Of a stretch of DNA of 32,367 nt, positions 8,089 to 16,211 are shown piece by piece. Source of the DNA: a virus. Position numbers and translations under genes: made by a program. Under the pieces are notes generated by a model that worked only from the letters and a program-made list of their open reading frames with translations, was not told the origin of the DNA and made no database searches. Positions within the stretch are counted from its first letter, which is position 1. Every line of letters begins with the position of its first letter. The stretch is taken from the IMG/VR virus record IMGVR_UViG_3300032294_001559, positions 1 through 32,367 of that record; one strand, written 5' to 3'.

Positions 8089-8291
8089 TGGATATCGAAA
8101 GAGTTATTGATATTGTTCGTACTCTTAAAGAGGAAAACGGCGGAATGAGTCTTGGTGCTGGGCAGATTGCTGGAACAGTAGAGGCGGGTGATGATCCCCC
8201 AGTTGATTTAAGGAAAAAGAATGCAAGAGGTTGGAATATCTTTTTTAGAGGTCTTGTAAAACAAAATCGTAAAAAGAAAAGGAAGTCCTAA
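8088..8291 (+). CDS. Small basic conserved phage protein, 67 aa
   Basis: The start at 8088 overlaps the upstream stop by one base and is preferred to an in-frame ATG at 8061 buried in the previous gene. The N-terminal helix (M-D-I-E-R-V-I-D-I-V-R-T-L-K-E-E) leads to a Gly-rich segment, then E-A-G-D-D-P-P-V and a strongly basic tail (K-Q-N-R-K-K-K-R-K-S). The tail suggests nucleic-acid or membrane contact. No function is known. Confidence 0.75.
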   Translation: MDIERVIDIVRTLKEENGGMSLGAGQIAGTVEAGDDPPVDLRKKNARGWNIFFRGLVKQNRKKKRKS

Positions 8292-8292
8292 A

Positions 8293-8649
8293 ATGTTCGG
8301 CAATAATTCTGAGGTTCAACTAGCCGTGCTTCAAGAAAGATTTAAAGCACATGAGCAGATTATTGATAAAGTCGATACTGCTATTCAAACTCTAAGTGAA
8401 ACAAATCAGAATATTTGTAAAATGCTTGCCGTTCATGATGAAAGAATAAGTGTTCAAGCAAAAGTAGATGAAGATATTTGTAAAAAGGTTGATGATATTG
8501 AATTAAAGGTTGATGGATTATATAAATTTAGGTGGCAAGCTGGTGGAGTTATTGCTGTAATAGTTGCTCTGATTGGGATTATAAACGCATTTGTTCCCAG
8601 ACTATTGACTCCTGCCCCTGCCCCTGCTACAATAGAGCGAACGAAGTAA
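8293..8649 (+). CDS. Coiled-coil protein with a C-terminal membrane anchor
   Basis: The 118-residue protein has heptad-rich helices over residues 8-75 (E-V-Q-L-A-V-L-Q-E-R-F and K-V-D-E-D-I-C-K-K-V-D-D-I-E), then one transmembrane segment at about 83-101 (G-G-V-I-A-V-I-V-A-L-I-G-I) and a short Pro-Ala tail. This layout resembles XhlA-like haemolysin or spanin-type small phage proteins, but the similarity is only architectural. It starts two bases after the previous stop and closes the operon before the primase gene. Confidence 0.75.
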   Translation: MFGNNSEVQLAVLQERFKAHEQIIDKVDTAIQTLSETNQNICKMLAVHDERISVQAKVDEDICKKVDDIELKVDGLYKFRWQAGGVIAVIVALIGIINAFVPRLLTPAPAPATIERTK

Positions 8650-8661
8650 TATCCTTTCATA

Positions 8662-9633
8662 ATGGATTTGGTTGATTCCAAGTATATTGGATTAGTTTCA
8701 TCACGCCTACAAAAATTTAAGAGGGTCAAAGCGGATCTCTACAACTTCCGCTGTCCTATCTGTGGGGATTCCCAACGTAATAAAAACAAGGCACGTGGGT
8801 ACATTTACTCGGTCAAGAACAATACCAACTTTAAGTGCCACAACTGTGGCGCTAGTTTGTCCTTCAATAACTTTCTAAAAGAGATTGACCTTACACTTCA
8901 TAAGCAATACACACTTGAAAAGTTTAAAGAAGGGCATACTGGAAAAAACTTTGTTGTTGAAGAACCAAAGTTTGATTTTAAGAAACCAGTATTTAAAAAA
9001 TCACTGGATTTGCCAAAAGCATCTACTAATCCAGTTGCAAAAGAATACTTGGAGAAAAGAAAACTTAATCCAGAAAAGTTTTACTTTGCTAACAAATTTA
9101 AGGAGTGGACTAACTCTCAAAAGAAAACTTTTGATACTATTGGTAAGGATGAAAGACGCATAGTTATACCAATGTACGATCAAAATCATGATCTTATTGG
9201 TTTTCAAGGAAGAGCACTCGGTCCAAACTCTGTTAAATATATCACTGTGATGCTTGATGAGGAGGCACCAAAAATTTATGGTCTCAATACAGTCAATGAA
9301 AAATTACCAATCTATGTGGTTGAAGGACCCTTTGACAGCACTTTTGTTGACAATGGCGTGGCTTTATGTGGTAGTGATGGTGATGTTAGTTGTCTTCAAG
9401 GAAGCAGTATTGTTTTTGTTTATGATAATGAGCCCCGTAATAGAGAAATTGTCAATCGCATTAGCAAATGCATATCAAGAGGAGAAAAAGTCGTCATCTG
9501 GCCAAGCGAAATTGTAGAAAAGGACATTAATGATATGGTCCTCTCTGGACTTAATATTATGGATGTGTTAAAATCAAATACCTACTCGGGTTTAGAGGCA
9601 AAAATTAAGTTTAACAACTGGAAGAAAATATGA
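8662..9633 (+). CDS. gp61: DNA primase, T4 gp61 type
   Basis: This 323-residue primase has an N-terminal zinc-binding site, C-P-I-C at 31-34 and C-H-N-C at 59-62, and a TOPRIM catalytic domain with V-V-E-G-P-F-D (Glu about 221) and V-F-V-Y-D-N-E (Asp about 255). It lays RNA primers for lagging-strand synthesis in complex with the gp41 helicase. The length fits T4 gp61. It overlaps nrdA by four bases (ATGA), linking primer synthesis with dNTP supply in one transcript. Confidence 0.93.
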   Translation: MDLVDSKYIGLVSSRLQKFKRVKADLYNFRCPICGDSQRNKNKARGYIYSVKNNTNFKCHNCGASLSFNNFLKEIDLTLHKQYTLEKFKEGHTGKNFVVEEPKFDFKKPVFKKSLDLPKASTNPVAKEYLEKRKLNPEKFYFANKFKEWTNSQKKTFDTIGKDERRIVIPMYDQNHDLIGFQGRALGPNSVKYITVMLDEEAPKIYGLNTVNEKLPIYVVEGPFDSTFVDNGVALCGSDGDVSCLQGSSIVFVYDNEPRNREIVNRISKCISRGEKVVIWPSEIVEKDINDMVLSGLNIMDVLKSNTYSGLEAKIKFNNWKKI

Positions 9634-11927
9634 GTAACGGAACTAAGGTTATCAAGAGAGATGGTAAAACAGAACTTCTTGATTTGAATAAACTCCACAT
9701 CATGGTGGAAGAGGCATGTAAGGATCTTGCTGGGGTTTCTACATCTCAAGTTGAAATGCAATCAGGCATTCAATTTTACGATGGCATCACAACAGCAGAG
9801 ATTCAGGAGATTCTGATTCGTTCTGCTTCTGATCTGATTGATTTGGACCATCCTAACTATCAATTCGTTGCTGCCCGTCTACTGCTGTTTGCTCTTCGTA
9901 AACAATTGTATGGGCGTATGCATGAATGCCCAACAGTGAAGCAGCACGTGCTTCGTGCAGTTGATAGGGGTGTGTATGATGCTGAAATTCTTGATCTTTA
10001 TACTGATGAAGAGTTTGATAAACTTGAATCGTTTATTGATCATAGTCGTGACTATTTGTTCACGTATGCTGGACTTAGGCAAGTAGTGGACAAGTATCTT
10101 GTACAAGACAGAAGTACTGGAGAACTTTATGAAACTCCACAGTTCATGTATCTCTTGATTGCTGCTACTATTTTTTCTAAGTATCCAAAAGAAACACGTT
10201 TAGATTACGTCAGGAAATACTACGATGCAATCTCAAAGCACAAAATCAATATCCCAACACCAATCATGGCGGGAGTGCGAACTCCACTTAGACAATATGC
10301 TAGCTGTGTCCTTGTTGATGTTGATGACACCCTCGATAGTATCTTTACTAGTGATATGGCTATTGGCAGATACGTTGCACAGAGGGCGGGGATCGGCATC
10401 AACGCTGGTCGCATCCGTGGCATCAACAGTAAAATCAGAGGGGGAGAAGTTCAACACACGGGTGTTGTACCATTTCTCAAGAAGTTTGAAGCAACTGTCA
10501 GATGTTGCACGCAAAATGGCATACGAGGTGGATCCGCGACAGTACACTTCCCAATCTGGCACCAAGAAATAGAAGATATTCTAGTATTGAAAAATAATAA
10601 AGGAACTGAGGATAATCGTGTTCGTAAGTTAGATTACTCTATTCAAATCTCTAAACTGTTCTATGAACGATTCATCCGCAACGAAGAGATTTCCCTCTTC
10701 TCGCCCCACTCAGTTCCTGGTCTGTATGATGCTTTTGGAACTGATTCTTTTGACGACTTATATGTACGTTACGAACGAGATCAGTCTATTCCAAGAAAGA
10801 CTATCGGAGCTCAAGAACTATTTCTAGATCTACTCAAAGAACGTGCAGAAACTGGTCGTATTTACATTATGAATATTGATCACTGTAACTCTCACTCATC
10901 TTTTATTGATAAAGTTGAGATGAGTAATCTGTGCCAAGAAATTACTCTTCCAACTAAACCACTTCAACACATTGATGATATTGATGGTGAAATTGCTCTT
11001 TGCATTCTTAGTGCTATCAATGTTGGCAAAATCAAGAGTAATGAAGATCTTGAAGTTCTTTGTGATCTTGCCGTTCGCTCTCTTGATGAACTCATTGATT
11101 TTCAAGGATACCCAGTTAAAGCAGCAGAAATCGCCACCAGAGCACGTCGTTCACTTGGGGTAGGTTTTATTGGTTTAGCACACTATCTTGCCAAGCACGG
11201 CGAGCACTATAATGATCCTGGTGCCTGGAAACTGGTACACGATCTCACTGAGGCGTTCCAGTATTATCTGATTCAAGCAACAGTAAACCTTGCAAAAGAA
11301 AAGGGTGCTTGTGAGTATAGTCACAGAACCAAGTATGGGCAGGGAATTCTCCCAATTGATACATACAAGAAGGACGTTGACGAAATCGTCCCCAACGAGT
11401 TAAAATATGATTGGGAAGGTCTTAGAGCACAGGTTAAACAATATGGAGTCAGGAACAGCACTCTGTCCGCACAGATGCCATCGGAGAGCAGTTCCGTTGT
11501 GTCAAATGCCACCAATGGCATCGAACCTCCTAGGGGATACTTGTCCGTTAAGAAATCGAAGAAAGGACCACTTAAGCAAATTGTTCCACAGTATCAAACT
11601 CTTAAGAACAATTATACGCTTCTTTGGGATATGCCTAGCAATCGTGGTTACATTCATATTGTTGCTGTTATGCAAAAGTTCTTCGATCAAGCGATTTCTG
11701 GAAACTGGTCATATAATCCAGAAAATTATCCCGATAATGAAGTTCCTACTTCAGTAATGGCGCAGGACCTTCTGACTACATATAAGTACGGTTGGAAAAC
11801 CAGTTATTATCAAAATACTTATGATAATAAAACTGATGAAGTTGAAGAAACTCGTCAGTCACTTGAAAATTTAATTTCCGATATTCTAGAAACGGAGGAG
11901 GAAGATTGTGAGTCTTGTAAGATTTAA
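9630..11927 (+). CDS. nrdA: Ribonucleotide reductase class Ia, alpha subunit
   Basis: The 765-residue protein reduces ribonucleotides to deoxyribonucleotides together with NrdB. An N-terminal ATP-cone-like stretch (V-I-K-R-D-G-K) is present. The active-site parts are all visible: A-S-C-V-L-V, N-I-D-H-C-N, S-N-L-C-Q-E-I-T-L-P, A-L-C-I-L-S-A, and the radical-transfer tyrosine pair in T-S-Y-Y-Q-N-T. The C-terminal C-E-S-C-K-I is the redox-shuttle cysteine pair. It looks complete and functional. The start overlaps the primase gene, and the end overlaps nrdB by 20 bases. Confidence 0.97.
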   Translation: MSNGTKVIKRDGKTELLDLNKLHIMVEEACKDLAGVSTSQVEMQSGIQFYDGITTAEIQEILIRSASDLIDLDHPNYQFVAARLLLFALRKQLYGRMHECPTVKQHVLRAVDRGVYDAEILDLYTDEEFDKLESFIDHSRDYLFTYAGLRQVVDKYLVQDRSTGELYETPQFMYLLIAATIFSKYPKETRLDYVRKYYDAISKHKINIPTPIMAGVRTPLRQYASCVLVDVDDTLDSIFTSDMAIGRYVAQRAGIGINAGRIRGINSKIRGGEVQHTGVVPFLKKFEATVRCCTQNGIRGGSATVHFPIWHQEIEDILVLKNNKGTEDNRVRKLDYSIQISKLFYERFIRNEEISLFSPHSVPGLYDAFGTDSFDDLYVRYERDQSIPRKTIGAQELFLDLLKERAETGRIYIMNIDHCNSHSSFIDKVEMSNLCQEITLPTKPLQHIDDIDGEIALCILSAINVGKIKSNEDLEVLCDLAVRSLDELIDFQGYPVKAAEIATRARRSLGVGFIGLAHYLAKHGEHYNDPGAWKLVHDLTEAFQYYLIQATVNLAKEKGACEYSHRTKYGQGILPIDTYKKDVDEIVPNELKYDWEGLRAQVKQYGVRNSTLSAQMPSESSSVVSNATNGIEPPRGYLSVKKSKKGPLKQIVPQYQTLKNNYTLLWDMPSNRGYIHIVAVMQKFFDQAISGNWSYNPENYPDNEVPTSVMAQDLLTTYKYGWKTSYYQNTYDNKTDEVEETRQSLENLISDILETEEEDCESCKI

Positions 11928-13092
11928 AACAGGTTTGGAGGAAAAAGTAGTGGTCGAATCAATGACCGTTTTCAATCCTCAGGAAGTAGATACTAAAAAG
12001 CAACCTATGTTTTTTGGTCAACCACTAGGAATTCAAAGATATGATTCTTACAAATACCCAATCTTCGACAAACTAACAACACAACAACTGGGTTATTTTT
12101 GGAGACCTGAAGAAGTTTCTCTTCAAAAAGATAGAGGTGATTATCATATGCTTCGCTCTGAGCAGAAGCATATTTTCACCAGTAATTTGAAATATCAAGT
12201 TATGCTTGATTCTGTTCAGGGTCGTGGTCCTGGTATGGCGTTCGCGCCTTACTGTTCTCTCCCTGAACTGGAAGCGTGTATGAAAGTTTGGGAGTTTATG
12301 GAGATGATCCACTCCCGCTCATATACTTACATCATCAAGAATGTTTATTCAGATCCTTCTGAGGTTTTTGATACTATTCTTAGTGATGATCGTATCGTAG
12401 AACGTGCTGTTAGTGTTACTGAGGCATATAACGATTTCATCAATAGTGCTCAGCATTATGGTTCAACTAATGAATGGATTCATGCATTAGAACAAGTACC
12501 ATACGCACAAGAGGCAAGGTATGAACTTAAAAGAAAACTATTCAGAGCAGTTGCAAACGTTAATATTCTTGAAGGTATTCGCTTTTACGTCAGTTTCGCT
12601 TGCAGTTTTGCGTTTGGCGAACTCAAGCTTATGGAAGGAAGTGCAAAGATCATCTCACTAATTGCTAGGGATGAAAATCAACATTTAGTTATCACTCAGA
12701 ATATTCTAAACAAATGGAAAGAGGGTGATGATCCTGAGATGGCACGTATTTCCAAAGAAGAAGAGCAGTGGGTCTACAAGACCTTTGAGAATGCAGTAAA
12801 TCAAGAAAAACTTTGGGCAGAGTATCTGTTCAAGGATGGATCGATGATTGGTCTCAATGACAAACTGTTACAGCAGTATGTTGAATGGATTGCAAACCGT
12901 AGAATGAAGGCAATTGGACTTAAACCACTTTATGATATTTCTGCAAAAAATAATCCACTTCCTTGGACTGAGCATTGGATTAGTTCTAAGGGTCTTCAAG
13001 TTGCACCACAAGAAACAGAAGTCGAATCTTATATTGTCGGGGGAATCAAGCAAGATGTTACCAAAGATACTTTCTCAGGATTCCAATTATGA
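11908..13092 (+). CDS. nrdB: Ribonucleotide reductase class Ia, beta subunit
   Basis: The 394-residue radical-generating subunit has its iron ligands in E-M-I-H-S-R-S-Y (with the radical tyrosine), N-I-L-E-G-I-R-F-Y and A-R-D-E-N-Q-H-L. I give the GTG at 11908 because a very strong ribosome site (GGAGGAGG) lies six bases upstream. An ATG at 11962 (protein starting M-T-V-F-N-P-Q-E-V-D) is the alternative; it would match how related NrdB proteins begin but has poor ribosome-site spacing. The gene sits in an operon with nrdA and overlaps the following small gene by 38 bases. Confidence 0.95.
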   Translation: MSLVRFKTGLEEKVVVESMTVFNPQEVDTKKQPMFFGQPLGIQRYDSYKYPIFDKLTTQQLGYFWRPEEVSLQKDRGDYHMLRSEQKHIFTSNLKYQVMLDSVQGRGPGMAFAPYCSLPELEACMKVWEFMEMIHSRSYTYIIKNVYSDPSEVFDTILSDDRIVERAVSVTEAYNDFINSAQHYGSTNEWIHALEQVPYAQEARYELKRKLFRAVANVNILEGIRFYVSFACSFAFGELKLMEGSAKIISLIARDENQHLVITQNILNKWKEGDDPEMARISKEEEQWVYKTFENAVNQEKLWAEYLFKDGSMIGLNDKLLQQYVEWIANRRMKAIGLKPLYDISAKNNPLPWTEHWISSKGLQVAPQETEVESYIVGGIKQDVTKDTFSGFQL

Positions 13093-13216
13093 TGAATGGG
13101 TAGAACAAGAAATTATTAGTGCTTATAAAGATGCTGCTGAAGCAGATCTTTTTTTATTTGGTGATTATGATTACTCTTATGTTTGGAAAGATTCTAAAAG
13201 TAACGATGTGTATTAA
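13055..13216 (+). CDS. Small acidic protein of unknown function, 53 aa
   Basis: The frame begins within nrdB at ATG 13055, behind a purine-rich GGGGGA, and ends before the terminator. The protein is acidic and rich in Asp, Tyr and Ser (D-E-W-V-E-Q-E-I-I-S-A-Y-K-D; F-G-D-Y-D-Y-S-Y-V-W-K). The same frame extends upstream to an ATG at 12914, but that part is nrdB in another frame and I leave it out. As the last gene of the primase-nrdAB run it might modulate reductase, but nothing in the sequence proves this. Confidence 0.6.
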   Translation: MLPKILSQDSNYDEWVEQEIISAYKDAAEADLFLFGDYDYSYVWKDSKSNDVY

Positions 13217-13224
13217 ATTTATAG

Positions 13225-13251
13225 GGGGGATCTTCGGATCCCCCTTTTTTT
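13225..13251 (+). terminator. Strong terminator after nrdB operon
   Basis: GGGGGATC (13225-13232), a TTCG tetraloop and GATCCCCC (13237-13244) form a perfect eight-pair stem followed by seven Ts. The last T is also the first base of the next late promoter. Confidence 0.9.
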
Positions 13252-13258
13252 ATAAATA
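13251..13258 (+). promoter_or_regulatory. T4 consensus late promoter TATAAATA
   Basis: An exact late box fused to the terminator T-tract, 23 bases upstream of the ATG at 13282. It separates the replication operon from the head-internal protein cluster. Confidence 0.75.
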
Positions 13259-13281
13259 CCTAAAAAGGTAGTCGGTAGGCG

Positions 13282-14961
13282 ATGAAGTCGTTTCAGAATT
13301 TTGCATATAATATTGTAGAGGAACCTCGCAAAGCATATGGTAAACCGAGTCATTTTGATGCACAAGGTGAACCAATGTATACAAAAAGACCTGGACCAAA
13401 TGAACCAGGTCGTAGAGCACAGGTTCAAAAATCACCTAAAACAGTTACACAAGTAAAGGGTGAAATTGCAGCAGCAAAAAGATTTGCTGGTGCAAGATCT
13501 GGTGGATTGGATACTAGAAATGTACCATCTTTTGTAACTCAAAGAAGACAAGAAAGAGCAAGTAAATTACTTGGACCAAATCCTTGGGATATGCCAGGTG
13601 GTGCTGGTGCTGGTCAAAAAACTTTTGATCGTGGAATGAGAAAACTTGTTCCATCACCTAGTCCTTCAAGAGGTCATAGAGAAAGAGCACTTAGAGATTT
13701 CATTAATCAGTCATCAAAAGAACTCGGAACTTCTACTGATGATATTATTGCAGATGTGATACGTGGAAAATCTGCATCACCAGATCCTTGGAAATCATCC
13801 GAAACTGCAACAACACCCCCAAAACCAAAACCAGTAAGTCAGGCTGAAGTTTCTAAGAAGCAGGCATCATATAGAGCTTCTCAGAAACCTCCATCACCAC
13901 CTAAGACTGAACTTGGTGGAACTAAAAAAGCAGTTTCTTTTTCTACTCCAACTAGATCAAAATCACCTAGTTCTTCGAGAACTTCTGTTTTAGATGTTAA
14001 GGCAACAGAAGTAAAGGGAACTAAGGTTGTAGAACCAAAAGCAAAAACATTACCAGGTTTAAAACTAGGTACAGAACCTGCTGGTCCATTAGTATCTAAT
14101 CGTCCAGGCGAGTCTAAAACAATTAGACCACAAAAAGGACCTGGAAGAACTGGTATTCTTGGAAAACCAAAAGCTGGACAAATGGTTGGTGCAAAGATTG
14201 AACCAGTAAAAGTTGCTGACGTTACTCCTAAGACTCCGAAGATTACTGGTCAAGGCGTTGTAAAAACAAAACCTCTTTCTATACCAGCACCACCTAAACC
14301 TGTTGTGCAGGCAAAGACTAATTTAAAACCAGCACCAGTAAAAGTACAGAAACCAACAGCATTAAAAATTCCAAGTCCTGCTGCACCAAAAATTAAACCA
14401 CTTTCTGCCACAAGAACTACACAGTCGCAAAGACTTGCTGATACCGTAATTAAAGCATCTAAACAAATTAGATCTGATATCGCAGCAGAAAGAGCATCAG
14501 AAAGAGCAAAGATGATGAAGGGTCTTGGCACTGCTGGAAAAGTTCTTGGTGCTGTTCAAACTGGAATTGAAGCGAAGAAAGGTTATGATATTGCTAAGGC
14601 AATGGGTAGTAGTGAAAGAAGATCAATAGGTGCTGGTGCCGCAAGAGCTACTGGAAGCGTTCTTGGTGGTGTAGTTGGGGGAACACTTGGATCTGTTGCT
14701 GGACCAATTGGATCTGCTGTTGGTGCAACTGCTGGAATAACCATAGGATCGCAACTTGGATCAAGAGCATATGATGTAATTACTGGTGATCCTAAGAAAA
14801 AGGTAACGACTCAGGGTGTTCTCACTAATATTAGAAAGGCAGTTCCACAAGAAATCAGAGCACAAGTACCTCAAAATGTAAGAAAAGGATTTACTGATTT
14901 TGTAAAGTCTGCTGGAAGAACTTATGGTGATTGGCAGAGATCACAACAACCCAATAAGTGA
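13282..14961 (+). CDS. Putative head-internal (ejected) protein, basic, with glycine-zipper segment
   Basis: I do not recognise an enzyme in this 559-residue protein. It starts M-K-S-F-Q-N-F-A-Y-N-I-V-E-E; I-V-E is a gp21-type cleavage site, and the M-K-x-F start resembles T4 capsid-targeting peptides. Residues 40-400 are low-complexity, rich in Lys, Pro, Ser and Thr and strongly basic, which suits packing among DNA. Residues about 445-493 are Gly/Ala-rich with repeated G-x-x-x-G spacing (G-S-V-L-G-G-V-V-G-G-T-L-G), a glycine-zipper pattern found in membrane-inserting proteins. A consensus late promoter stands directly upstream. The internal-protein role is inferred. Confidence 0.75.
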   Translation: MKSFQNFAYNIVEEPRKAYGKPSHFDAQGEPMYTKRPGPNEPGRRAQVQKSPKTVTQVKGEIAAAKRFAGARSGGLDTRNVPSFVTQRRQERASKLLGPNPWDMPGGAGAGQKTFDRGMRKLVPSPSPSRGHRERALRDFINQSSKELGTSTDDIIADVIRGKSASPDPWKSSETATTPPKPKPVSQAEVSKKQASYRASQKPPSPPKTELGGTKKAVSFSTPTRSKSPSSSRTSVLDVKATEVKGTKVVEPKAKTLPGLKLGTEPAGPLVSNRPGESKTIRPQKGPGRTGILGKPKAGQMVGAKIEPVKVADVTPKTPKITGQGVVKTKPLSIPAPPKPVVQAKTNLKPAPVKVQKPTALKIPSPAAPKIKPLSATRTTQSQRLADTVIKASKQIRSDIAAERASERAKMMKGLGTAGKVLGAVQTGIEAKKGYDIAKAMGSSERRSIGAGAARATGSVLGGVVGGTLGSVAGPIGSAVGATAGITIGSQLGSRAYDVITGDPKKKVTTQGVLTNIRKAVPQEIRAQVPQNVRKGFTDFVKSAGRTYGDWQRSQQPNK

Positions 14962-14971
14962 AGGTGTTTTT

Positions 14972-14979
14972 TATAAATA
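14972..14979 (+). promoter_or_regulatory. T4 consensus late promoter TATAAATA
   Basis: An exact late box in the 43-base gap between two candidate head-internal protein genes, 25 bases before the ATG at 15005. Confidence 0.75.
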
Positions 14980-15004
14980 AATTTATAGGAAAAAAGTAAT
15001 TAAA

Positions 15005-16210
15005 ATGTCCGATTTTACATCAAAAGACCATAAAGGTTTGATGGAGGCGTATGCTTCGATTTATCAACAACCAGAACAAGTAATTGAAGAACGAGTAGAT
15101 CAAGAGATTTATTATGAAAATGTAGAAATTGATTTAGATTTTCTTGTTGATGTAGTTGTTGAGCATTTAATTGCTGAGGGGTATACCAAAACAGAAAATC
15201 AAGCACTTGATATTATTCCACACATTAGCGATGCTTGGTTGGATAACATTATTGAATCTATTGTTATCAAAGAACATTTTCTTGATTGTGTAAACTCTCT
15301 TGTAGAAGAAGGATACGATCTGAGTTCATATACTTGGGATGAGTTATACGAAAACTATAATTCACATTTAACTACTTGTTTAAATGAGGTTGCTCCCGCA
15401 CTAGCAGCAGCTCCACTTGCTTGGCCTGCAATTGCTGCTGGCGGCACAGCTCTCATTGGTGGTGCTGCAAAATTGTTGCAGGGTATGCAGAGACAAAAAA
15501 CAGATCCAGCATCCCAAAGATGGTTAGAAACTGGTTCTTATGCTTCTAAAAAACAAACACCTAAGCAACGAAGAGATACTTCCCAACAAAGAAGGCAGCA
15601 GGCAGCAGAGAGACTGAGACAGAAACAGCAGGCACAACAAACAGCACAAAAACCACCTGCACAACCTGCACAACCATCAGGACAACCATCAGGTAGCGCA
15701 ACGTCAGGTGGTGCTTCCTCAACTCCACCAAGTGGTCCAACCCCACCAAAAGGACCAAAAATTGATCCATTACAAACTGTAAAAGATCTTTTTAAATCCG
15801 GCAAAGAATTTGTTGGTAAGGGTAAAGGACCACTAAGTCAAGTTTTAGGAAAACCAGCACGTGAAAGATTTTTTGGAACAACTCGTGCTGGGCAAATAAC
15901 CAGAGGTGCAACAGTAGGTGGATTATCTGCTCTCGATATCGGTGGAAAAATTGCAGATCCTTCCAAACCAAGTTTAGTTTCTAAGTTGGGTTCTTTTGGA
16001 CCAGGTGCTACTGGAACAGTTTTACAAGGTTTAGGTAATATTCCTGGTGTTAAGGGAACTTCTTTGGGAACAGGTACGAGAGGTACAGGTCAAGCATTTA
16101 GACAAGTTGGTAGGGAGATGAGGGATCAAGGAAAAACGACACCATCTTCTTCTGGTAGTCAAGGTTCAACTCCTGTTATTAAAAACGGACAAATCGTAGG
16201 ATGGAAATAA
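15005..16210 (+). CDS. Putative head-internal or structural protein with helical module
   Basis: The function of this 401-residue protein is not recognised. The start M-S-D-F-T-S-K-D-H-K-G-L-M-E-A-Y contains L-M-E, a gp21-type site. Residues 47-85 form a helical module (V-V-V-E-H-L-I-A-E-G-Y then I-S-D-A-W-L-D-N-I-I-E) that recurs in the next gene. A hydrophobic Ala/Gly segment lies near 130-158 (A-P-A-L-A-A-A-P-L-A-W-P). A Gln/Pro/Ser-rich linker follows, and the C-terminal third is Gly-rich and basic. It lies two bases before the next gene and behind its own late promoter. Together with its neighbours it forms a three-gene virion cluster. Confidence 0.75.
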   Translation: MSDFTSKDHKGLMEAYASIYQQPEQVIEERVDQEIYYENVEIDLDFLVDVVVEHLIAEGYTKTENQALDIIPHISDAWLDNIIESIVIKEHFLDCVNSLVEEGYDLSSYTWDELYENYNSHLTTCLNEVAPALAAAPLAWPAIAAGGTALIGGAAKLLQGMQRQKTDPASQRWLETGSYASKKQTPKQRRDTSQQRRQQAAERLRQKQQAQQTAQKPPAQPAQPSGQPSGSATSGGASSTPPSGPTPPKGPKIDPLQTVKDLFKSGKEFVGKGKGPLSQVLGKPARERFFGTTRAGQITRGATVGGLSALDIGGKIADPSKPSLVSKLGSFGPGATGTVLQGLGNIPGVKGTSLGTGTRGTGQAFRQVGREMRDQGKTTPSSSGSQGSTPVIKNGQIVGWK

Positions 16211-16211
16211 A

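Noticed and set aside
10220-10572. Overlapping frames on both strands within nrdA
   Set aside because: Shadows of the strongly conserved nrdA gene; no independent signals.
12914-13054. Upstream half of the reading frame ending at 13216
   Set aside because: It lies fully within nrdB in another frame and reads as out-of-frame sequence; only the part from 13055 looks coding.
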